This document shows, in pieces, positions 1 through 7,213 of a DNA stretch of 9,643 nucleotides (position 1 is the stretch's first letter; every line of letters begins with the position of its first letter). The notes under the pieces were generated by a model. The model was not told the DNA's origin. It was given only the letters and a program-made list of their open reading frames with translations, and ran no database searches. Made by a program: the position numbers and the translations under genes. Source of the stretch: DASYAN01 sp036501345 (lineage in GTDB: Bacteria; Chloroflexota; Ktedonobacteria; Ktedonobacterales; Ktedonobacteraceae); the NCBI GenBank assembly GCA_036501345.1, contig DASYAN010000308.1, forward strand, positions 1 to 9,643, given 5' to 3'.

Positions 1-1057
1 CGTTGGACATTCCTTTGGCGTTATTATTAGTCAGGGTCTGGGCCAGTTGATGCAGGGCAGATTGCACATCTGGATTCTGGCTTGACTGGCTGGCAGCGTT
101 TTGGAGTTGCTGGGCAAGCTGATCTCGCTGAGCCTGGGACAAATTGCTAGCCTGAGATGCCAGATTCTGAAGTGCCTGTGCAAGGCTTTTTGTATCATTA
201 TTGGCAAGTGCCTTGCCGATGGCTTGCAGATTAGCATCACTACTATTTTGCAGCGATTGGCCAGCTGCAGACTGGGACTGGATACGCGTGGCCGCCTGGG
301 GATTGCGCAACTGATCAAGTTTAGTCTGAGCATCCGCTAGATCCTGCTGAGCTTCGGTCTCACTCTTGGCATTTTGTAATTGGGCTTCAAGATCGCGTAG
401 AGCCTGATCAATTTGTTGCTTTTCCTTGACTGGAATTGCGGATTGAGTATCTATTTGGTGGCGTGTTTTCTCAATAGAGGCGATCTGTCGGGCCAAGCGA
501 GCCTGTATTTCTGCTTGTTGCTTGAGAATTGCAGTCATAGGATTGGGAAGGAACATGAGGAGTGCAACCGCCAGAATGCTACAAATCAGTGTCAGGACCA
601 TCGAACGCTGGAGGCGTAAAGGAAATGTTGTAGCTGGTTTATATTTAGCTAATTGCTTGAGCGCATCGCTTCTTTGTAGCCCCGTTAGGGCCGATGACTG
701 CTCACGCAACTCCCAGGCAGTGCTCATACGGTCATGAAGGGCCAGCCGCTTGTCAATGATACTAGCAGCGTGTGCAAAAGATGGACGATACCAGATCGCA
801 GCACCCAGGGCCAGCACAGGACAAACAATACTAAATCCAAGCGCCCAATACATGGCTGTCGCCCAGGGAAAAACCCGTGCCGCCAGCAGCAACAAACATG
901 CTACAACCAGACCAGTGATTATCCCTCGCAGCAACCAGTACAGCATCTGTCGCCTGAAGAGTTGCTTGCGCCAGGGCTGCAAAGCCGTGACAAGCTTCTC
1001 ACTATCGAGAAGTTCTGGCGTAGGTGCCGCTATACGCGAAGGCATCAAGGTCGACAT
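1..1057 (-). CDS. Membrane protein with three TM helices and long coiled coil (C-terminus cut by window edge)
   Basis: The frame is open from ATG at 1057 down to the left edge (352 codons, last full codon 4-2) with no stop, so the C-terminus lies outside. A strong ribosome site, AAGGAAGGG at 1073-1065, stands 7 nt before the ATG. Two hydrophobic helices lie at about residues 38-60 and 68-90. A short basic/polar stretch follows (IIDKRLALHDRMSTAWELRE, about 100-119), then a third helix at about 153-172. From about residue 178 the chain is charged and rich in Gln, Ala and Leu with heptad-like spacing (AEIQARLARQIASIEK and following), reading as a long coiled coil that turns into an Asn/Gln/Ser/Ala-rich segment. 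The layout resembles DUF4175-type membrane proteins, but I cannot assign a family. It lies 303 nt downstream of the ABC permease on the same strand, with its own candidate promoter, so it may be the distal gene of that operon or a separate unit. No function is visible beyond membrane anchoring and probable oligomerisation. Confidence 0.85.
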   Translation of the reverse strand, partial: MSTLMPSRIAAPTPELLDSEKLVTALQPWRKQLFRRQMLYWLLRGIITGLVVACLLLLAARVFPWATAMYWALGFSIVCPVLALGAAIWYRPSFAHAASIIDKRLALHDRMSTAWELREQSSALTGLQRSDALKQLAKYKPATTFPLRLQRSMVLTLICSILAVALLMFLPNPMTAILKQQAEIQARLARQIASIEKTRHQIDTQSAIPVKEKQQIDQALRDLEAQLQNAKSETEAQQDLADAQTKLDQLRNPQAATRIQSQSAAGQSLQNSSDANLQAIGKALANNDTKSLAQALQNLASQASNLSQAQRDQLAQQLQNAASQSSQNPDVQSALHQLAQTLTNNNAKGMSN

Positions 1058-1360
1058 AGTAAAGCCCTTCCTTTGCTCAGTTCCCCAAGACCAACTCTCC
1101 ATACTATATCACGCTTTTAGCATGGTCTGTGTTTCTTGAGCACAAAGATGGCTTTTGGCAAGCACAACAAAATTCGAATGACCTCTCAATTAGACCATTT
1201 GGCACACTTGAGCATCTAGTAGCAGCTTCAGAAATAGATAAATACCCCAACAGATCAGCATGGGATATTCGAGAAATATTAGTACGCTAATAAAGTATCG
1301 GTGAGCAGAAGCAAAAGATTTTTTCTAGGGGGAAGGGAAGAGGAACAATTTGAACCGATC
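1058..1360. other. Intergenic gap between permease and coiled-coil gene
   Basis: I see no gene here on either strand. The gap holds the candidate promoter and ribosome site of the downstream minus-strand gene near 1065-1111, and an uninterrupted 19-nt purine run on the plus strand at 1327-1345 just after the permease stop. There is no convincing terminator hairpin, so read-through from the ABC genes is possible. Confidence 0.6.
1103..1111 (-). promoter_or_regulatory. Candidate extended -10 promoter for the coiled-coil membrane protein gene
   Basis: Read on the minus strand, 1111-1103 is TGATATAGT, matching the extended -10 form TGnTATAnT. No convincing -35 lies 16-18 nt upstream. A transcript would start near 1096 and give a leader of about 40 nt before the ATG at 1057. 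The box-to-ATG distance equals that of the Uma2 gene in this window. Confidence 0.4.
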
Positions 1361-2233
1361 TCAACCCCTCTTGCGATTTTTCCTGTATGCTATGAAACTG
1401 GCACGAATGCGTATCAGAGCATGAGGTTTGACAAAGCATAGGCTCAGCAAGAAGAACAGCAGGGTCGCCCCCAAACTTAATAGTATATAAGCAAGCCAGG
1501 AGGAAATATGCATTCCAGCAAATACATAGGTGGCGGAGACATAGGGCAAGACGCCTCCATTCAGGGAAAGAATGACTAACGGGTTCCAGACTAACAAGTT
1601 CAAGTTGTACTGCTGGTTTACTTGGTCTCTCACTATGGGCACTGGTACTAAATTGAGATAGAGAAATGGAGCAATCAGCCAGAGTAGAACAACTACATAG
1701 GCAATGGCTGTGGATGTAGAGCGTTTAGCAAAGAGTGTGGAACAGAGTAGCCCAAAGCTTGCAACCATGGCCGCTGTAATAGCAAATACAACTAAGTCCT
1801 GTAATATACGAAGCGGAGTGAAGCTTCCGAAGAAAAAGACGAGGCTGAAAAGTGGAATGGCTGCTGCAATGAGCAGAAGCACATTGCTCAAACCAGCAAT
1901 CAGCTTCCCAGCAACCAGCGAAAAAGCAGAGATTTGTGAGCAGAGCAGCATATCATATGTCCTGAGCTCTTTTTCTGTATTTATCGCGCCAGAAGTGAAA
2001 GATGGTGAGATAAAGATGATAAGCACCATCTGTACTAATGTGAGCAATTGATAGAGTGTAGTCCCAGTAGCGTTCCAGTCATAGCCGACGCTGGAGCTAT
2101 TACTAGTGCTACGGCTGAGGTATAACCATCCTAATGAACCTAGCAAAAGAACATAAACAATCATAACCCAGACAATACGCTCCTGACGCATACGTAGACG
2201 CATTTCCTTGGTTAGCAGAACAAAAAAGGTCAT
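1361..2233 (-). CDS. ABC-2 type transporter permease
   Basis: A 290-aa integral membrane protein and the membrane half of the ABC exporter-type system encoded with the upstream ATPase. Hydrophobic segments lie at about 21-40, 60-78, 115-137, 147-168, 174-194 and 247-269, the six-helix pattern of ABC-2 permeases. The stretch after helix 2, GAINTEKELRTYDMLL at 83-98, matches the conserved coupling region of the family, where a Glu-rich turn precedes a 'yd/leLLL' motif and contacts the ATPase. The short extracytoplasmic loop at about 41-59 contains Ser/Asn-rich sequence. The C-terminus is basic (RKNRKRG), consistent with a cytoplasmic tail. The ATG overlaps the ATPase stop as ATGA, a sign of translational coupling. 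The substrate cannot be read from the sequence; family members move drugs, lipids, polysaccharides or proteins, or act in envelope signalling. Confidence 0.9.
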   Translation of the reverse strand: MTFFVLLTKEMRLRMRQERIVWVMIVYVLLLGSLGWLYLSRSTSNSSSVGYDWNATGTTLYQLLTLVQMVLIIFISPSFTSGAINTEKELRTYDMLLCSQISAFSLVAGKLIAGLSNVLLLIAAAIPLFSLVFFFGSFTPLRILQDLVVFAITAAMVASFGLLCSTLFAKRSTSTAIAYVVVLLWLIAPFLYLNLVPVPIVRDQVNQQYNLNLLVWNPLVILSLNGGVLPYVSATYVFAGMHISSWLAYILLSLGATLLFFLLSLCFVKPHALIRIRASFIAYRKNRKRG

Positions 2234-3180
2234 TGTTGGTTACTTCCTTCTGTAATGCTCATAAAGACTTCCTCAAGACGCCCACCAGCAGTGCGAGGAG
2301 CAAAGGATACGATCGGGATGCCATGAGATATCAGATCAGCCAGAACGCGGTGCAATGCTTGCTCATCACCAGTAAAATCTGCCAGGATACCTGTTTTTCC
2401 ATCAACAGTCACACTACTGATAGTGGGAATATTTTTGAGCATGGCTATCGCATCATCAAGGCGCTCCTGTTCCAGGAGATGGATCTCAAGCTGGCGTTTT
2501 CCCTGGACCTGATGTATAACAGTCTCTACATCACCAGCAACGATAAGTTGCCCATCTTGCAGGATAGCAACATGTGTACACATTTCTGCCAGTTCAAAGA
2601 GGATATGAGAACTGATAATAATGGTTTTACCTATGCATTGCAATGTGTGCACAAGTTCTCGCAATTCAACACGAGCACGAGGATCAAGACCTGAAGCAGG
2701 TTCATCAAGTATGAGTACTTCTGGATCATGTACAAGTGCACGAGCAAGACAAAGGCGTTGTTTCATACCACGTGACAGTGCCTCTACCAGATCATCGCGT
2801 TTTGTGGATAGATCGACGAGTTCAAGCAAATCGTTAATAATGCCTATCCGTTTGTGACGCGCGATACTATGAATACCTGCATAAAATTCCAGATATTCGG
2901 CACAAGTGAGATCAGGATAAACCCCGAAGAAGTCTGGCATGTAGCCAACTTTGCGCTGTATGACAGTGGGAGTCCGGCTGACTTCATGATTCTCGAACCA
3001 GACTTGACCGGAGTTGGGGATAATCAATGCTGCCAAGATGCGCATCAGCGTTGTCTTGCCAGCACCATTGGGGCCAATAAGTCCATATGTTGTTCCACGA
3101 GGGATCTCTAAGCTGAAGTCATTTAGAGCCTGGACAGAGCGATAGCGCTTAGAAACATGCTGGATTTTAATGATTGACAT
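2230..3180 (-). CDS. ABC transporter ATP-binding protein
   Basis: A 316-aa cytoplasmic ATPase of the CcmA/NatA (COG1131) type that powers the adjacent permease. Walker A is GPNGAGKT at 36-43; the ABC signature is LSRGMKQR at 135-142; Walker B is VLILDEP at 155-161 with catalytic Glu 160; the D-loop is SGLDPRAR at 163-170; the switch His is H192 in SSHIL. At the Q-loop the sequence reads GYMPDFFGVY, so Asp 83 stands where most ABC ATPases have Gln; this version is common in one branch of COG1131. The last ~100 residues form the C-terminal domain ending in LEEVFM, typical of exporter ATPases of this branch. I start at 3180, not at the in-frame ATG at 3231, because AGAGG at 3193-3189 lies 8 nt before 3180 and the family's conserved N-terminus begins at once (MSIIKIQHVSKRY). 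The extra 17 residues would be encoded largely by a short tandem repeat. Confidence 0.92.
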   Translation of the reverse strand: MSIIKIQHVSKRYRSVQALNDFSLEIPRGTTYGLIGPNGAGKTTLMRILAALIIPNSGQVWFENHEVSRTPTVIQRKVGYMPDFFGVYPDLTCAEYLEFYAGIHSIARHKRIGIINDLLELVDLSTKRDDLVEALSRGMKQRLCLARALVHDPEVLILDEPASGLDPRARVELRELVHTLQCIGKTIIISSHILFELAEMCTHVAILQDGQLIVAGDVETVIHQVQGKRQLEIHLLEQERLDDAIAMLKNIPTISSVTVDGKTGILADFTGDEQALHRVLADLISHGIPIVSFAPRTAGGRLEEVFMSITEGSNQQ

Positions 3181-3188
3181 GAAGTTTA

Positions 3189-3193
3189 CCTCT
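3189..3193 (-). promoter_or_regulatory. Ribosome binding site that fixes the ABC ATPase start
   Basis: AGAGG read on the minus strand, 8 nt upstream of the ATG at 3180. The upstream in-frame ATG at 3231 has no comparable site, so the shorter protein is preferred. Confidence 0.6.
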
Positions 3194-3259
3194 ACAGCGG
3201 ACGCGATACATCCTATTACAGCAAACGCCATATATCCATTACGGCGAACACGATTTACC
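3193..3259. repeat. Imperfect tandem repeat, unit ~23-24 nt, about 2.9 copies
   Basis: Plus-strand units start at 3193 (TACAGCGGACGCGATACATC..., 24 nt), 3217 (TACAGCAAACGCCATATATC..., 23 nt) and 3240 (TACGGCGAACACGATTTACC, partial). Units 1 and 2 agree at about 20 of 24 positions; unit 3 is more diverged. The array fills the space between the stop of the amidotransferase-fold gene (3255-3257, inside unit 3) and the ribosome site of the ATPase gene. It could be a slipped duplication or a spaced mRNA/protein-binding site. Confidence 0.7.
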
Positions 3260-5930
3260 GCGCCCGTAGTGTACCCTTCAATTCCACAGCTGGCGTACTA
3301 AAAACGACCGAACCGAGGGACGAGTCCTGATTATCAAATTGTATCAAAATGCGACCTCCTGGTCCAATATAAGCCTGGGCATTGTCTACTTTGAACTCAT
3401 AGGTACTAAATGTTTTTTCATCCCACGTACCAGTCTGCCAGTTGTACAGCTTGATATTAAGATGGGTGACATCGCTGACTGCTCCTGATGCACATGATCC
3501 CACTCCGCCTACCGGATTTTGAGGTTCTGTGAAGTCGAGGCTACTATTTTGCAACTGCGAGAGGGTTGGCAAAGTAAGTTCAAAGGTCATGCTTCCTGTT
3601 GCCATGCAGTAGACTCCTGGACGAGAACTACCATAACCCTGTAGATTGCCATTTGCCCCTTGAATGTTGGTAATCTGGCTAGGTATCAAGCTCGCCGGAA
3701 TATCAACCGTTCCGGAGAAGTTGAGATTCAATGGAGCCTGGATCAACGCTTCCTGTATTTGAGGCGATGTTGTCCCACCAATAGTCACTGGGCTGGTCTC
3801 TGTTGACTGCGATGATGCCCAGCCAATAAGGGTCGCTGAGGCTCCAGAGAGCAGAAGTGGGTCTTGCATTGTTGTTTGCATGCCAGACGGGTTGCTGCCG
3901 TCAGGACACGGGCCCATGCCACAATCATTACTCAGAGCTGTAAGCATATACATATGGCGGTGCAGTGTATCAAGTGGCGAAGTGTTGGACGATGACGAGG
4001 TTGATAGCCCATTATAAGTCGCGATACGGTCGGCGAGTAGTGATTGAGTACCAAAATTCAAGCTGGAATTTAGTCTGAGACTAACTGGCTTTGTCTGCCC
4101 TGGAGCCAGAGTGCCAAGAGAGGCAAAGTCCTCACCAATCAATAGGTAGGCATCGTTGAGTGTATAAGGGAGTGTATTAGTGACTGTACCAGTCACTTTA
4201 TTTTTTTGTTGATTGCTCAGGACGAGATGGGAGGCCAGTCCCCCAGTAGTATGAGCATCATAGTGAGAAACAAGAGTATGCAGTGTCCAAATACTCACTC
4301 CTTGCAAATCTACATCGGTTTCATTGGAGAATGAGGTAATCGCCGTTTTACGCTTCTCTGACAGAGATCTACCAACATTAGATACAAAATAGTAATTTTC
4401 GACAGGGTCTATCGGCTGGATAAGATTGGATGCCGGAATCCGAATCTGGAAATCACCCTGGTTGGGAACAAAGATGCCCATATAATCTGTGACATGCTCA
4501 GATGAACCTGCACCATCGGATCGATTGAGCTGAATGACTGAAATATGGCTGCTAATAATGGATGTGCCCTTTTCTTCCAGAGCGAGCCCGTAACTCAGCA
4601 AACTGAAGATAACAATCGTGCTTAAAACGATGCGCCAGCTCCAATCGCGCTTTTTGGTCCATTGCACTACCAGCAGCCTTAGTGGTCCAAGTATAAGAAT
4701 ATAGCTAAGTAACAGACCCAGGATAAGCCACATCGGAGGCAGAAGATTAGGGACGAGCATATACAAAAAACTGTCCATGTTCCCATACAATGTAGCTTGC
4801 CATGACAAGGCAGAACCGTTACTTGCCGTGTTGGCAGACAAAAGTTGATTGCCCAGAGAGCGAAAGATAAGCCCTTCCCACAGACGACTGGTGCCTGCCC
4901 AGTTCACCAGCGGGCTTAGAAAAGGATCATATGCAAGATAATAGACCAGCCCCTGTCCCTCATTTGCCTGCACAACCAATGGAGTAGTGCCTGAGGAAAG
5001 CAGGATACTTGTTCCAGGGTGAGGAGTAGCCACGCTAATAGAAACAGGGTTGGCAATAGTATCGCTTTGATCTCCATTAGAGTTTTCAGTTGAAATGGGT
5101 AGCAAGTGGGTCCCAGCTGGCACATTATTATCACCAGTAATAGTGACCGGAAGGAGATTGGAGGAAAGTTGGCCCAAGGTTGAAGACCATTCAGGCCCAC
5201 CGACTGTGACGAGCGTTCCTCCTTGCTCCACCCAGCTTTGTAAACCAGCCACCTGATCATGGGTAAAAGAACCGCCTGTGAGGTTGTCAAGCACGAGCAT
5301 GTCAAAGTTGTTAAGCACTGCAACATTGCTAGGAAACTGATCTGGTTTGACTATTTGCAACTGAATAGAAACATGGAGATTACTGAGAGAGGCAATAAGA
5401 AAAGTAGGATCAGGAGATGCACTGGCTGTTACCAGACCGATAAACAGAGTACCATTGTTGATGTTTTGTAGTGTAGCTGATTGTGAAGTAACTTTATGGC
5501 CGTTGCTGTCAATGAGGTTAGCTGTAAAGGGCTGATTATACCCCTGGATACCGGAAGTAATGGGGACATGCATTGTTACTTGTTTGTTGGATAGTGAGGG
5601 GAGGCTAATTGCTTGCCCATAAGTCGTTGTCGATGAGATAGTCGCTCCAGGATTATTAAATGAAGAGGGAATAGTAATAGTAATTTTTCCATCAAATTCA
5701 GGGCCATTGTTTTCAAGACTGATTTGTATAGGGACCCAGTTTCCATCACGATACATGCCACCAAAGCCCGCGTCAATTTTTTTGATCCTGGGCCCATTGC
5801 TCAGTGGACGGGTGCCTTGAGCTGAAACCTGCGGGGCAAAAAGAAAGCATATGAGTATGAAGGTAAAACAGATAGGAATAGACATCTTGATTTTTGTGCC
5901 ATACCGAGGCCAGCCATTAGTGTAAAACAT
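3255..5930 (-). CDS. Large secreted/membrane protein with class I glutamine-amidotransferase-like domain, ABC system partner
   Basis: First gene of the minus-strand operon, 891 aa from the start chosen here. Residues about 16-37 form a signal peptide ending FAPQVSA, followed by QG. A beta-rich domain follows (GGMYRDGNWVPIQISLENNG, about 58-77). At about 205-260 comes a stretch typical of amidotransferase-fold domains: FDMLVLDNLTGGSFTHDQ, then LQSWVEQGGTLVTVGG. I see no catalytic Cys at the expected nucleophile elbow, so it is probably a binding rather than an enzymatic domain. Two membrane helices lie at about 400-421 and 433-451, joined by a basic loop (QWTKKRDWSWR). About 440 residues of Ser/Thr/Asn-rich, beta-type sequence follow. 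A 74-nt gap separates it from the ATPase gene. The layout recalls GldG-like partners of ABC transporters. The frame continues upstream to an ATG at 6023, but GGAGAGG at 5946-5940 lies 9 nt before 5930 and the signal peptide fits the shorter form. Family name and substrate unknown. Confidence 0.85.
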   Translation of the reverse strand: MFYTNGWPRYGTKIKMSIPICFTFILICFLFAPQVSAQGTRPLSNGPRIKKIDAGFGGMYRDGNWVPIQISLENNGPEFDGKITITIPSSFNNPGATISSTTTYGQAISLPSLSNKQVTMHVPITSGIQGYNQPFTANLIDSNGHKVTSQSATLQNINNGTLFIGLVTASASPDPTFLIASLSNLHVSIQLQIVKPDQFPSNVAVLNNFDMLVLDNLTGGSFTHDQVAGLQSWVEQGGTLVTVGGPEWSSTLGQLSSNLLPVTITGDNNVPAGTHLLPISTENSNGDQSDTIANPVSISVATPHPGTSILLSSGTTPLVVQANEGQGLVYYLAYDPFLSPLVNWAGTSRLWEGLIFRSLGNQLLSANTASNGSALSWQATLYGNMDSFLYMLVPNLLPPMWLILGLLLSYILILGPLRLLVVQWTKKRDWSWRIVLSTIVIFSLLSYGLALEEKGTSIISSHISVIQLNRSDGAGSSEHVTDYMGIFVPNQGDFQIRIPASNLIQPIDPVENYYFVSNVGRSLSEKRKTAITSFSNETDVDLQGVSIWTLHTLVSHYDAHTTGGLASHLVLSNQQKNKVTGTVTNTLPYTLNDAYLLIGEDFASLGTLAPGQTKPVSLRLNSSLNFGTQSLLADRIATYNGLSTSSSSNTSPLDTLHRHMYMLTALSNDCGMGPCPDGSNPSGMQTTMQDPLLLSGASATLIGWASSQSTETSPVTIGGTTSPQIQEALIQAPLNLNFSGTVDIPASLIPSQITNIQGANGNLQGYGSSRPGVYCMATGSMTFELTLPTLSQLQNSSLDFTEPQNPVGGVGSCASGAVSDVTHLNIKLYNWQTGTWDEKTFSTYEFKVDNAQAYIGPGGRILIQFDNQDSSLGSVVFSTPAVELKGTLRAR

Positions 5931-5939
5931 TTCTTCGAG

Positions 5940-5946
5940 CCTCTCC
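5940..5946 (-). promoter_or_regulatory. Ribosome binding site favouring the start at 5930
   Basis: GGAGAGG read on the minus strand, 9 nt before the ATG at 5930. Other in-frame ATGs (6023, 5972, 5948, 5885) have weaker or badly spaced sites. Confidence 0.45.
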
Positions 5947-6011
5947 ATAAATACAAAATTTCCAGAGCCCATCTTGCTCGTGATTATCGATCTTGAAAAT
6001 TTGACACTTTT

Positions 6012-6017
6012 ATTATA
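6012..6017 (-). promoter_or_regulatory. Candidate -10 box of the ABC operon
   Basis: Perfect TATAAT on the minus strand. No good TTGACA-like -35 lies at 16-18 nt and there is no TGn extension. If used, transcription would begin near 6005, downstream of the ATG at 6023, which supports the shorter amidotransferase-fold protein. Confidence 0.35.
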
Positions 6018-6023
6018 AACCAT

Positions 6024-6371
6024 GCTTCTTCAAAGATACTGAACAGAAGTATCCCTTCGCTAGAGGAAAAGAGGGACACTTTGAAGGGAAAAAAGGCCAT
6101 ACAAGTTCCCGGCTTTTTATGCTATACTGTATAAGGATTTGCGGTCAACGAATCTGAAGGGACGAGGCATCGCCGCTAGCAGGCACGACTAGCAGCATTC
6201 TGCACCATGAGCACCTTCTTCTCCTTTTGTCATATTACAACCAGATTGAACAAGAAGTGTGTCTAAAATACAGCAACAAGAAATACCATGAGAAACCTCT
6301 TTCCTTGTATGCAGAATGTTTAACCAAGAAAAGGGCAGGCTCAGCATCTGCCTCAAGAGGAGTCATATACC
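6024..6371. other. Divergent intergenic region
   Basis: It lies between the minus-strand ABC operon and the plus-strand 233-aa gene. It holds the plus-strand extended -10 box at 6120-6128, a seven-base direct repeat CTAGCAG at 6176-6182 and 6189-6195 (13-nt period), and the ribosome site of the plus-strand gene at 6355-6362. Short open frames here have no ribosome sites and look non-coding. Confidence 0.6.
6120..6128 (+). promoter_or_regulatory. Candidate extended -10 promoter for the 233-aa gene
   Basis: TGCTATACT matches TGnTATAnT. No convincing -35 is present. A start near 6135 would give a leader of about 237 nt before the ATG at 6372, containing the CTAGCAG direct repeat. Confidence 0.35.
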
Positions 6372-7073
6372 ATGAGCTACTCACGCCGAAACAGTATTGA
6401 GGAACAACAAGAGGCATGTCGGCAAGCCCAACAGATCACAGCTATATGCGAACAACTCCATATCACGCTTGATCCGATTGATTGGCAACATTTGGGCATG
6501 CAGGCCCCCGTGAAAGTAAACAATATCGAGATAGCTTCTCTCTTGGACATTGGTCAGAGGGATAGTGATGGCATTCTCCGTCAAGTTCAGATCAAACTTT
6601 TAGAACGGGCAGCTCTCGAAACTATTCACGCTCGACCAGATCTCAAAGCCTTGATGTGGAGTCCCGTTGATGTGGTACAACCACAAGAGTTTTTAAGCCT
6701 CTGGGTCATCACACTTGAAACGGATGAGCGCGTACCTATCGTTGAAACCATCAGCAATGGGCAACGCGTCTATGAGCACTATCAGCTTAATAGAGACGAT
6801 GGGCAACAACTCACCAAGCTCTTTGGACCAGCATGTAAAGGTGAGTATGAGTTGGGAGAGAGCGTAACGATTAAAGAGCGCGATCGAGAATACACCGGAG
6901 AAATTGTCTATATCATTCCACCCAGCAAAGTGCTCGTAAACCGTAAATATTCATCAAAGGGTTATCATACTATTTCGGGCGTAGCATATACAAACGATGG
7001 AGCATCAAGATATATCGTCGATTGCAACGACGGTTTCCCTCACATTGTGAATCAGTCGCAAGTGACTAGGTAA
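6372..7073 (+). CDS. Hypothetical protein, 233 aa
   Basis: I do not recognise this protein. It is clearly expressed-looking: AAGAGGAG at 6355-6362 sits 9 nt before the ATG, and the frame runs 233 codons to TAA at 7071. No signal peptide or membrane helix is visible, so it is probably cytoplasmic. The N-terminus (1-45) is polar and helical with Gln/Glu (EEQQEACRQAQQITAICEQL). The middle (about 70-150) is mixed alpha/beta, with WVITLETDERVPIVET at 111-126 reading as beta strands. The C-terminal part (about 154-233) reads as a small beta barrel: LGESVTIKERDREYTGEIVY at 161-180, then IPPSKVLVNRKY. The GES-V-x(9)-Y-T-G-EI-V-Y pattern resembles SH3- or KOW-like barrels, but that is a guess. It stands alone on the plus strand and converges on the Uma2 gene 140 nt downstream; I see no operon partner. 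Confidence 0.8.
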   Translation: MSYSRRNSIEEQQEACRQAQQITAICEQLHITLDPIDWQHLGMQAPVKVNNIEIASLLDIGQRDSDGILRQVQIKLLERAALETIHARPDLKALMWSPVDVVQPQEFLSLWVITLETDERVPIVETISNGQRVYEHYQLNRDDGQQLTKLFGPACKGEYELGESVTIKERDREYTGEIVYIIPPSKVLVNRKYSSKGYHTISGVAYTNDGASRYIVDCNDGFPHIVNQSQVTR

Positions 7074-7107
7074 ATAAGGTATGGCACGCATTGCTAGAAA
7101 TCAGTAG

Positions 7108-7126
7108 ATCACAAGTCCATTGTGAT
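7108..7126. repeat. Short perfect inverted repeat between convergent genes
   Basis: ATCACAA (7108-7114), 5-nt spacer GTCCA, then TTGTGAT (7120-7126). It lies in the 140-nt junction of two convergent genes. A 7-bp stem could help stop transcription, but it is A/T-rich and has no T-run after it, so an operator-like site is equally possible. Confidence 0.45.
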
Positions 7127-7213
7127 GTAGGAGATATCCAAACAGGTATTGATTTAGGCAATGCGAGGCTTTACTATAGCATACCGATACTGTCAGTCAC
7201 CTCGTACTACTCG

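Noticed and set aside
734..1139. Two overlapping plus-strand open frames of ~128 aa
   Set aside because: They lie antisense to the open minus-strand membrane-protein frame (1057 to 1), which has TM helices, a coiled coil and a strong ribosome site; the plus frames show neither domains nor ribosome sites.
1327..1345. 19-nt purine run as a triplex or regulatory element
   Set aside because: A short run after a stop codon with no mirror symmetry worth noting; mentioned only in the gap description.
2312..2314. Asp in place of Gln at the ABC ATPase Q-loop as a sign of a dead ATPase
   Set aside because: All other catalytic motifs are intact, and GY-x-PD-FFG is a regular variant in this COG1131 branch, so it is not evidence of inactivity. 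(The residue itself is codon 83 of the gene starting at 3180.)
6235..6417. 60-aa minus-strand open frame
   Set aside because: It overlaps the ribosome site and start of the well-supported 233-aa gene and has no features of its own.
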